DNA from: Candidatus Aminicenantota bacterium | GTDB lineage: Bacteria; Acidobacteriota; Aminicenantia; UBA2199 | Direction of reading: 5' to 3' | Length of the DNA stretch: 64,000 nt | Assembly (NCBI GenBank): GCA_026393835.1 | Contig: JAPKZK010000040.1 | Location: 1 to 64,000, forward strand | In this document: positions 9,016 through 17,600 of the stretch, piece by piece | Numbering within the stretch: position 1 is the first letter of the stretch | How the letters are laid out: each line of letters begins with the position of its first letter | Translations under genes and position numbers: made by a program | The notes under the pieces: generated by a model | The model's input: the letters and a program-made list of their open reading frames with translations, nothing else | What the model was told of the DNA's origin: nothing | Database searches by the model: none

Positions 9016-9104
9016 GCGTCTGCTTGTGTCTGTTAAGGGGTGAATAACCCGAAAGGGGCGAACACACTGTTTCGCGTTCGCCCCTACGGTTTATTTATTA
9101 TTTA

Positions 9105-11162
9105 TTATCCTTTTTCTTCCCTGATGCCGTGTTTTAGCGGTATCTGGATTAAGATAATGGCGATCAACACCAGGACCGCGAACCCGATAACCAACGGGGG
9201 ATCCTTGAAAATTTCAGGCAGTGGAATCTCGGCGATGCGGAAGGGAGCAAAACCCAACTTGGTCAATGCTTCTCCCGCTACAAATCCCGAAGCAAGCAAT
9301 ATCCCGATGTTCTCGATTCGCTCTTTTTGCGCATCGGCATAGTTGTTCTTCTTGACGATCATATCCACGATGCCTTTAATCAAGCCGCCCAGGAAGATGG
9401 CAAAGGTTGTTTCCAGGGGTAAATACATACCCACGCTTACCAGCATCGGGCTCTTAACCTGCATCATGATAAATGCCATGCCCATAAACAAGCCCACGAT
9501 AATCAACGGCCAGGCCATTTTACCCTGGACGATACCCTGGGAAAGCATGGCCATTAAGCCGGCTTGAGGCGCGGCCAGGTTTTTGCTGCCGAAACCGCCG
9601 TCATAATTCTGCATCACCCCCTGGGCAATATCCGCCTGGTTCAAGAGGTGTAAGATGGCAAACATCACGGCGCCCGAGATGACGACGCTGATGAGGTTCC
9701 CGGCTTCCATTTTCCATGGAGTACCGCCGAGAATATGCCCGACTTTCAAGTCCTGGAACATTTCCCCGGCGACGGCGGCGGTTACGCATAAAAGCGCGGC
9801 CACGCCCAATACGGTGGAAACGCCCGGGTCCCCGCTGACGCCGATGGCCACCAGGATTAACGCGGTGACCACCAGGGCGGTTAATGTCAAACCGCTCAAG
9901 GGGTTGTTACTGGAACCGATAATACCCACCAGGTAACCTGAAACCGCGGAAAAGAAAAATCCCAATATGACCAGGATCAGGGCGGCGACCAACGCCGGAA
10001 GCACGCCTGTACCGAAGATAAATTTGGTGATACAGAAGGCCACCACGCCGACGGCCAGGATTCCCAGGGCGACCCAGGAGAATTTGATATCTTTTTCAGT
10101 ACGATCGACGTGAACTTCCTGTCCTGAAGCCGCTTTTTTTACATCGCTGACGGAACGGCCGATGCCGGCGATCAGGCTCTTTCTCATCTTGAACATCGTG
10201 GCCATCACGCCCATCAACATACCGCCGATAGCGATCGGACGAACAATGTTCCGCCAGATCTGGGTGATCTGGTAGGCCGGGTCGCTGACCCTTCCGGTTG
10301 CATCGGCCAGGGTGAGGGAGGGATTGGTTTTCATCAGCATATTGGCCCATTCGGTGATAAAATCCGGGGTGATATAAGGACCGACAAAATAATAGATGAT
10401 GGGAGTCAACAAGCCCCAGGCCAACACGCCTCCGCTGAAGTTTAGCGAAGCGTACTGGGGGCCGATGATGTACCCGACGCCCATGTAAGCTGGGCTGATA
10501 CCCGGTTGGCTGATGAGCATACCGCCTTTACCTTTAAATACAGTGCCGGGGATGACCGTATCCTTAAACCAGGCATAGAATTTATCCCAACTGGCGGCGA
10601 AAAGTTTTAATTCGGCCAGGGTCTGGATTACAGCGCCGATTCCCATGGCGCCGAACAGGTATTTGGAGTTCGATGTTGCCGCGCGGCCCGCCTTATGAAT
10701 CTGGGCAGCGGCCACGGATTCAGGGAATTTCAATTCCTGGTCTTCCACCAAAATGCGTCGCAGTAACGCCACGAATAAAATACCCATAAAACCGCCGGCA
10801 AATAGGATGGCAGTGGAAGTCAGGTAATGACCCAGGGTAAAGAAAGGTTTCCAGATGCCGGCGATAAAAAAAGCAGGTAAGGTAAAAATAGCGCCTGCCG
10901 CCAACGACTCTCCCACGGACCCAACGGTTCGGGCAAAGTTCTCTTCCAGGATAGTGCCTTTCATCAATCTCAGTATCGCCATGCCGATAACCGCGGCCGG
11001 GTAAGTGGCCGCGATGGTCATACCGGCTTTCAAACCCAGGTAAGCATTAGCGGCCCCAAGTATTACCGACATGATAAGACCGATGAGCAGTCCCCTGAAT
11101 GTGAATTCCAACATGTTCGTATCCGCTGAAATAAATGGGATGAATTTTTTTTGCTCTGACAT
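9105..11162 (-). CDS. OPT-family oligopeptide transporter
   Basis: 685 aa with many hydrophobic segments. ATG 11162 is chosen because AAAGGAGA precedes it with good spacing; the frame extends upstream without support. Features of the OPT superfamily (TIGR00728/COG1297 type) include the N-terminal TFRGLLIGLIMSVILGAANAY, GLKAGMTIAATYPAAV, a SVGESLAAGAIFTLPAFF motif and FPESVAAAQIHKAG. It acts in the inner membrane, taking up oligopeptides or metal-chelate-like substrates by proton symport. It is monocistronic and convergent with the surface-protein operon, with no peptidase or regulator beside it. Confidence 0.9.
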   Translation of the reverse strand: MSEQKKFIPFISADTNMLEFTFRGLLIGLIMSVILGAANAYLGLKAGMTIAATYPAAVIGMAILRLMKGTILEENFARTVGSVGESLAAGAIFTLPAFFIAGIWKPFFTLGHYLTSTAILFAGGFMGILFVALLRRILVEDQELKFPESVAAAQIHKAGRAATSNSKYLFGAMGIGAVIQTLAELKLFAASWDKFYAWFKDTVIPGTVFKGKGGMLISQPGISPAYMGVGYIIGPQYASLNFSGGVLAWGLLTPIIYYFVGPYITPDFITEWANMLMKTNPSLTLADATGRVSDPAYQITQIWRNIVRPIAIGGMLMGVMATMFKMRKSLIAGIGRSVSDVKKAASGQEVHVDRTEKDIKFSWVALGILAVGVVAFCITKFIFGTGVLPALVAALILVILGFFFSAVSGYLVGIIGSSNNPLSGLTLTALVVTALILVAIGVSGDPGVSTVLGVAALLCVTAAVAGEMFQDLKVGHILGGTPWKMEAGNLISVVISGAVMFAILHLLNQADIAQGVMQNYDGGFGSKNLAAPQAGLMAMLSQGIVQGKMAWPLIIVGLFMGMAFIMMQVKSPMLVSVGMYLPLETTFAIFLGGLIKGIVDMIVKKNNYADAQKERIENIGILLASGFVAGEALTKLGFAPFRIAEIPLPEIFKDPPLVIGFAVLVLIAIILIQIPLKHGIREEKG

Positions 11163-11323
11163 GTTATCTCCTTTTCTAATTTTTTTTAAAACCACCTTTT
11201 TTTATGAAAACAATGAAACAGTGAAAAAGAATTGTAAAACAAATGGCGCGAATTTTCAAGTTAAAATCCACCTATTTTACGATTTTCCCCATTATTTAAG
11301 AGAATCGGTTCAAGCAATAAAAA

Positions 11324-11352
11324 TTGCCTTTTCCGCCAAATTATGCTATATT
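11324..11352 (+). promoter_or_regulatory. Promoter of the zinc-ribbon gene
   Basis: TTGCCT (11324-11329), 17-bp spacer, TATATT (11347-11352), placing the start about 20 bp before ATG 11379. Confidence 0.5.
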
Positions 11353-11378
11353 GACAGGAAAACCAGGAAAAGCGAACC

Positions 11379-12092
11379 ATGAGTAATTGCATCAATTGCG
11401 GCGCGCCTTTGCCGCCGGATTCCATAGTTTGTCCATACTGCAAAACCCGGGATGACGTGGACCTGAAAGGACTATACAAACATCGCGTCGAAATAGTCGA
11501 ATCCCAACGTATCTGCCCCCGGTGCGAGAAACCCCTACAAGCTATCGATCTCAACCTGGAAGGAAAATTTATCATCGAACGGTGCAGCGAATGCCTGGGC
11601 TTGTTTTTCGATCCCAATGAGTTGGAAGTACTGCTGGATAAATCTGTTTCCAGGGCGTTCCAGGTGGATTTCCGGCAGCTTGAAAATATCAATAAAATTC
11701 GTCGCTACGGGGATTATCCCGTTACCTATATCAAGTGTCCGGTGTGCCGTAAATTGATGAATCGAATCAATTTCGGTGCGCAAAGCGGCGTTGTCGTGGA
11801 TAAGTGCAAAGAGCACGGCGTATGGTTGGACGGCGGCGAACTGCGCCAATTGATGGAATGGATGAAAGCCGGCGGCCAGATACTGCACCAACAAAACCAG
11901 TTGGAAATCGAACGAAAAAAACGCCTGGAAGCGGAACGAAAACTCCGGGAAAACTCAGCCCGAAATACCGGCGCCTTTTCCTTAGATTCCCGCACCTATC
12001 ATGGCCATAAAGCCCGGACTTTAAGCGACCCAGGGGGGCTCCTGGAAGTTGTCTCCAGTGTAGTATCGATCGTTTTCGATTTCGACGCCTGA
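11379..12092 (+). CDS. zf-TFIIB-type zinc-ribbon protein
   Basis: 237 aa. Three zinc knuckles are visible: C4-x2-C7 with C18-x2-C21 (INCGAP, VCPYCK), then CPRCEK paired with RCSECLGLFFD, then CPVCRK paired with DKCKEHGVWLDGGEL. The last two match the zf-TFIIB family, in which the second half reads 'C..CxGxWLD'. A charged helical linker (EIERKKRLEAERKL) and a short hydrophobic tail follow. No membrane segment precedes the tail. The function of this family is not established. Only a weak Shine-Dalgarno (AGGA) is present, but the upstream promoter is good. Confidence 0.75.
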   Translation: MSNCINCGAPLPPDSIVCPYCKTRDDVDLKGLYKHRVEIVESQRICPRCEKPLQAIDLNLEGKFIIERCSECLGLFFDPNELEVLLDKSVSRAFQVDFRQLENINKIRRYGDYPVTYIKCPVCRKLMNRINFGAQSGVVVDKCKEHGVWLDGGELRQLMEWMKAGGQILHQQNQLEIERKKRLEAERKLRENSARNTGAFSLDSRTYHGHKARTLSDPGGLLEVVSSVVSIVFDFDA

Positions 12093-12220
12093 CTTGCAGC
12101 ATAAATAAGGACCAAAAAAAGGCCAGGCAAAAAAAATCCCCTACGGAGAATAAAATCGGCTCCGGTCCTTTCTAATATCGAGCGGTTATGGTAAAATGAA
12201 AAGAATAAAAAGAGGTTAAC

Positions 12221-13669
12221 ATGAAAATTAAAACAAAACAGCGGGTAAGGAAGCCCCGGCTATTTCTTCTCATCGTTGCTTTATCCATGGTATTATTACC
12301 GGTAAGCTGCGCTAAGAAAAAAGCCAATGAAAAAGTTAAGATCATACTCATCAGCGTCGATACGTTAAGGGGCGATCATTTAAGTTCCGATGGATATTTT
12401 CGAGACACTACACCCAATTTGTCTAAATTATGCGAAGATTCGACATACTTCACCCATGCTTACACCAATGGTTGTTGGACCATGCCCGCTCATATGTCCC
12501 TGTTAACCGGCACGCTTCCTTCAAAACATGGTATTAACTGCGATTGGGCTTCTGTCCACGATTATAAAAAGTTTCCAAAATTAAATCAGACAATACTAAA
12601 TATCGCTGAATCCTTAAAACAGCACAACAAAGATATAAAGACGGTAAAATTTGCGGCTTTGCCAAAAGAATTAGGCTTTGGTAACGGCTTCGAGAAAGAC
12701 CACCGCATAGATCCTTTTGGGGATAGCAATAATTTTAATAAATTACTAAAAGCGCTTGAAGAAAACAAGGAAAAGGACTTTTTCTTTTTTATCCATACCT
12801 GGATGGTACATGCCCCCTATTCCAATTGTCATTTTTTGGCCGACGAAAAAATCCCTAAGGAGAAACGGGATTATATTAACAACTTCAGGAAAGCAGCCAA
12901 AAATGAAGAACGCCTTACTCAAGCGTTCATGAATTATCTGAAAGAGATTAATCTATTCAATATTAATGATTGTATTATTTTATACGACAGCGGTATTCAT
13001 TATGTAGACCGGTTCATGGGGGAACTTATAAATAAATGCCGGCAACTGGGTATTTATGAGGACCTGCTGATAATTGTTACCGCCGATCACGGCGAGCATT
13101 TCAATGAACATTCCCGCAACCGGTTCTATGACTACCATGGGAAAGACTTTTATGAAGAGTTTATCAAAGTCCCATTAATTATTAAGTATCCCCGGGCGTT
13201 TAAAACAGGGAAGATCGATCGGCCGGTATCTCTCATCGATGTCTTTCCCACCGTCTTAGATTTTTTCGACATCAGGTATCCCAATTTTATACAGGGCGAG
13301 TCGCTTCTTACCCCCCAGCGAAAAAGAAAAATAAAGTATATTGTCTCTGAAGCTATTTCTGAGTCTGAAAGCGAGAAAAAGATGCTCAGGGTGGGGAATT
13401 TGAAGTATATTATAACCATGGATAAACCCGCGAAACCCGAAAGGGTCAATTGGGATTTAATCGTCCGGCGAAAACTTTTCGATTTGGAAAACGATCCATT
13501 GGAGAAAAAAAATTTGTATAAGGATTTAAAATTCCGGGGCATATGCATTGGATTTGAAAAAATGCTTTTGAAAATCATAACCAAATCATCCGGGGTGAAC
13601 CGTTCCGGGGGAGAAGTAGGCATATCCCAGGAAACTTTAGACCAGATGAAAGCCCTGGGATATCTTTAG
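12221..13669 (+). CDS. Sulfatase-fold lipoprotein lacking the formylglycine motif
   Basis: 482 aa. The lipobox LLPVSC puts Cys30 as the lipidated residue. The alkaline-phosphatase/sulfatase core is present: ILISVDTLRGDHL near residues 42-54 (metal-binding Asp47), TMPAHMSLLTG near 87-97, TADHGEHFNEH near 288 and YHGKDFYEEFIKVPLII. Classic sulfatases carry C/S-x-P-x-R, which is modified to formylglycine. Here the aligned site is Thr87-Met-Pro-Ala-His, the Thr-nucleophile pattern of phosphatase or phosphoethanolamine-transferase-like members. It probably acts on a phosphate ester at the cell envelope; the substrate is unknown. A good GAGGTTAAC ribosome binding site precedes the ATG. It carries no transmembrane bundle of the EptA type. 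Confidence 0.75.
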   Translation: MKIKTKQRVRKPRLFLLIVALSMVLLPVSCAKKKANEKVKIILISVDTLRGDHLSSDGYFRDTTPNLSKLCEDSTYFTHAYTNGCWTMPAHMSLLTGTLPSKHGINCDWASVHDYKKFPKLNQTILNIAESLKQHNKDIKTVKFAALPKELGFGNGFEKDHRIDPFGDSNNFNKLLKALEENKEKDFFFFIHTWMVHAPYSNCHFLADEKIPKEKRDYINNFRKAAKNEERLTQAFMNYLKEINLFNINDCIILYDSGIHYVDRFMGELINKCRQLGIYEDLLIIVTADHGEHFNEHSRNRFYDYHGKDFYEEFIKVPLIIKYPRAFKTGKIDRPVSLIDVFPTVLDFFDIRYPNFIQGESLLTPQRKRKIKYIVSEAISESESEKKMLRVGNLKYIITMDKPAKPERVNWDLIVRRKLFDLENDPLEKKNLYKDLKFRGICIGFEKMLLKIITKSSGVNRSGGEVGISQETLDQMKALGYL

Positions 13670-13693
13670 ACCTTTAAATGGGGTGATTGCCGG

Positions 13694-13899
13694 GCAAAAA
13701 AGAATTAAAACTTCTATTTGAAGCGGGTTGCCTTTCTTGTTTTCGTATTCGATGATGCCGCCCATGATCTGTGCGGTGAGTTTCCCCGCTATCCGCGCCC
13801 CTAAACCGGAACGCGATACGATTACCGAAAATTCCACATATTCATTATTGCGAAACTTGACAAACCCGGTAAACAACGCATTGTCTTTGGAATCCGCGG
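13694..13899 (-). pseudogene. Duplicated 3' end of the SEDS-transpeptidase gene
   Basis: This stretch aligns with 14622-14827, the last part of the giant gene and its immediate downstream DNA, at nearly all positions. Translated in the same frame it gives DNALFTGFVKFRNNEYVEFSVIV and the IMGGIIEYENKKGN tail, compared with DNALFNGFVKFRNNEYVVFSVIV and IMGDIIEYENKRGN in the real gene. It lacks everything upstream, including the KTG box. The offset between copies is 928 bp, and the toxin-antitoxin cassette lies exactly between them. Confidence 0.8.
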
Positions 13900-13928
13900 C
13901 AAAGGACGGTGCGGGCCAAAAAGGACAG

Positions 13929-14231
13929 TTACAACGCGGCGCTGATTTTACCCTCCGCATATTGGTGGAGAACTGCGGTAATAAGAAACTGATATGGAAT
14001 ACCGTTAACCTGGGCTCTTTCCTTTATTTTTCTTAAATCGCGTTCCGGGATTCTAACGCTAATGCGATTATTCTCGCTAAGAGTTTCTCTTGCCGCTATC
14101 TTCAAATCCTCTATCTCATCTTCGCTCATATCTATTTTTTCCAATTTCCCTTCCTCAAAGGCTTCCAATATTTCTATTTCTTCTTCATCCAATTGTAACG
14201 CTTGTTTTTCCTTTTCGCTCATTTTACTCAT
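13929..14231 (-). CDS. CopG/BrnA-like antitoxin
   Basis: About 100 aa. ATG 14231 is preferred over the ATG at 14243 because GGAGG lies 5 nt before it. The N-terminal half is very acidic (ALQLDEEEIEILEAFEEGK). The C-terminal half has a ribbon-helix-helix pattern: RISVRIPERDLRKIKERAQ then GIPYQFLITAVLHQYAEGKI, as in CopG-type antitoxins paired with BrnT toxins. Its start overlaps the toxin stop by a few bases, giving the toxin-first order typical of brnTA. It should bind and neutralise BrnT and repress the promoter. Confidence 0.75.
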   Translation of the reverse strand: MSKMSEKEKQALQLDEEEIEILEAFEEGKLEKIDMSEDEIEDLKIAARETLSENNRISVRIPERDLRKIKERAQVNGIPYQFLITAVLHQYAEGKISAAL

Positions 14232-14571
14232 ACTGTCCTCCATCTTTTAAATATTTTTTAGTAGCCTTTCGACTAGGTATGATGGTTTTTAAAAAGTAAT
14301 CACCCGTATCCTCAATAAAAGGTACTACATAACAGTAGTTATTGTGATTAATGATAAAAATTTTTTGCCTCGGGTATTTTAATTGATCTGGGTGTTCAGT
14401 TCTGGCAATGATCTGGCCGTTTTTTATGTCTTCGAGGATTTCTTCGAATGAAATACCTCTCGTTTCCTGCAGCCAGATATTCTTCTCTTCATTCCATTTA
14501 AATTGTTTCACATCAATATTATACCAGAGATTGAATTTTTTTTCTATTATTTTCTTCGCGTCCCTTCGCAT
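14224..14571 (-). CDS. BrnT-family toxin
   Basis: 115 aa from ATG 14571. BrnT family proteins usually begin close to the FxWxxxKN motif (here FKWNEEKNIW), and GTG 14511, at residue 21, would give that shorter form; neither start has a clear Shine-Dalgarno. The signature is RGISFEEILEDIKNG, RQKIFIINHNNYCYVVPFIED, then FLKTIIPSRKATKKYL, a RelE-like ribonuclease fold. It precedes its antitoxin with a short overlap. The pair forms a cassette between two copies of the neighbouring gene's 3' end, evidence of recent insertion. Confidence 0.75.
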   Translation of the reverse strand: MRRDAKKIIEKKFNLWYNIDVKQFKWNEEKNIWLQETRGISFEEILEDIKNGQIIARTEHPDQLKYPRQKIFIINHNNYCYVVPFIEDTGDYFLKTIIPSRKATKKYLKDGGQYE

Positions 14572-14645
14572 TCTTAGCGGCTAATCATCAGTGTCCGTCC
14601 GTGTTCGTCTGTGGCTAAGAGGCAAAATAGAATTAAAACTTCTAT

Positions 14646-17600
14646 TTAAAGCAGATTGCCTCTTTTATTTTCGTATTCGATGATGTCGCCCATGATTTGC
14701 GTGGTGAGTTTGCCCGCTATCCGCGCCCCTAACCCGGAACGCGGCACGATTACCGAAAATACCACATACTCATTATTCCGAAACTTGACAAACCCGTTAA
14801 ACAACGCATTATCCTTGGAAAACCCGGTCTCCGCGGTCCCGGTCTTGGCATAAAAAATACGGCCTTTCATCAACTCCCCGAAAACGCCGCCCGCTGTGCC
14901 GCGCAGCGCCACCGCTTGCATGGCATCTTTTATCTCTCCCGCCACATACGCCGGGAATACTCGGATTTTGCTCTTCTCCGGGTCCGGGATAATCGCCTGT
15001 CCCGGCCGGTTGTCCGTTTCACGTAACCTTACAGACTCGATAATGGATGGAAAATAAAGCGCGCCGTTATTCAAAATAGAAGACGCTGTCAACGCATTTT
15101 GCAACGCCGTCAACTGGAAATCTCCCTGGCCGATGGCATAATGGGCAATATCCGCCGCTGTATATGCGTTCACCGGGAAAACCGACTCGATGGCCACAAA
15201 CGCATCATAGGGCATCCGCTGCAACCCATCATGAATCGGCGTCCCGGATAAATTGCTCAATAAATTGAGCTTCCGATTCATTAACAACCGCTCGGCATAC
15301 TCTAAAACCGGGTACTCCCGGTAAACCCCTGAAACCGGGACCGTGGATTTTTTAATAAATGACCGGCTGTGCGTGTATACCTGGCTGTCAACCATAAGCA
15401 CATTGCTGTCGTGAAGGGCAAGATAAGCAAAATAGGTGTTGTAAGAATGGGTAAACGCTTCCACCAACGAACAAAATCCCGCCGGGATATCATGGCCCTG
15501 GAAATTCCTCAACCGAAAGGGAATCTCTTTCCCGTTTAACATCGTGCTCCCTTTGAGATCGGTGCGCGGAAAAGAAGCAAACGCACTCCCGCTTGTTAAC
15601 AACCGCTGAAGATATGGAAAACGCTCCCGGGAACATAAAAAGGCAATGGAATCAAGTATCTTGGCCGTGGACCCGGGATTGTATTTCCATTTCCAGGCCC
15701 GGTTCAAGTGCGGGTTCGTGTCCCTGCGATAAGGACCGGGAAGCTCCGGGTTCAACTCCAACAGCGTCGCTTCATCATACGGATACGATGCGGCCACCAA
15801 AATTCTTCCTTCCGGGTCCAACAACACCACCGACGCCTCATAAAACCGGTTCTTTTCCAGGTCGATTTCCTTCTTCAATTCCCGCAGCCGCTTGCGCAGC
15901 GGCGAAACTCCTTTCTCACCGGGCTGCGCCGATTGCGCTTTCACTTCTTCAAACTCGCTCCGCAGCGCCTGGTACTTCGGGTTATTAATTTCCGTTTCCC
16001 GGTTTTCCAGCAGCATCTTCCGCATCGCCTTCAATGCGATTTTCTGCCACTCCAGGTTAAACGTTAAACGAATATCATGGATACGGTTTTCCCGGTACAG
16101 ACCGGAGAAAATCTGCTCCAATGCCCAGGTCTCCTCCCCTTTGCCGCCCAAAAGGCCCAGCATGTCCGGCGGAACTTCCGTCGCATAAAAACGGCGGTTC
16201 GCCCCGTTGATCTCCGAACTGTAAGCCAGGATATTGTTTTCCGCATCCACGATGGCGGGCTTTTGCGGGGACTTTGCTTTTCGAAACGAAGGACGGTGGG
16301 CCTGCTTTTGTATTAAATAAATCTTGTTGTTCTTTACCTGGAACACTTTGCCGATACTTTCTTTTTTCCCTTGCCCGGGTTTGTTATCCAGTTGGCCGAT
16401 CTCAGCGATGAATGTTTTATAAATTCCCTTGTTCTCCATCTTGCCAATAAGCGGTTCCGCTTTATTAACGTAAGACTCGAATGCCGGGTAATCTTTGAAA
16501 CTCCGCCACTTGATATTGCTCTTCTCGAAAAATTGCTTCAACTCTTCCGGACCCTGTTTAAAATACTTCCGCACATCTTCCAGGAACTCGATCGTGACCG
16601 CCAAAAACCGCCCGTCTTTTCGATAATACATCTTGCGGTCCAACAACTCTTTCAAATCCACCACCCGCCCCTGCGGGACTTTTTCCGGGATGTACAACTT
16701 GTCCATCAGTTCCCCGGGGTCCAAATTGAAAGAAAATAACCCCTGCTTCCCCATGAAATGCGTCTCCCGCGAAAGATTAATGTCATAAGCAATCCCCGTA
16801 TCCAGCGATTTCAGTATGGCCGCCTCCGGTTCCGGCGGAAACGGGTAATCCTGCTCCTGCCTATAAGAAATAACAAGATTCTGCAACCCTTCCACTCGCC
16901 GGTAATCAAATTTAATATAAAGCGAAGGATGAATCCTTAATATATCCCCGGCCGCCGCCGAAATAACAGAGTCTTTCTCAACAATTTTCTCATCCAGCTC
17001 CCGTATCCTGGCTACATCCGAAACCAACGGCCGCACTTGCAGCGTTTTCGAATCCCACCGGAGTTCCAGCACCGCCCCGCCAAAGACGCTGCTTTCTAAA
17101 CCCGGCATGAGTTTTTGAAGTTCCTCCGGCGCGAGTTCCACCATTGTCCTTTTCAGAAGTTCGCGGTTCCCGGCATTGGCCAATACCTTCCGACGGTCCG
17201 CCTCCGGCCACCCACTTATGTATTGCACCGACGCCGGCCCAGGAAACAAACTCCTCACGGGCCGGCAAAAAATTTCTTTGTAAAGGTACTCACCGGGATA
17301 CACTTTGAACTGGAACCGGCTGTCCCCAACCGCAATGATATCGCCGTTGTGGATATCGATGTCCCCCGCAATCTCCTTCCCCCTCACTTCAACACGCTTC
17401 ACCAACGGCGTTAAAAAGAACTTTCCACTTTTTAGTTTAATCTTAAAGATACTCCCGTAATCATGGAAACTCTCCAGGTACACGATGTCGGTCTTTTCCT
17501 CGATGTCCTTGGGATATGAAATGGAATAGAGACGCAAAAGAATGAGTAAACCGATGAGGATGACCATGATGCAAAAAATTAAGAAATGATGCCTCCGGCG

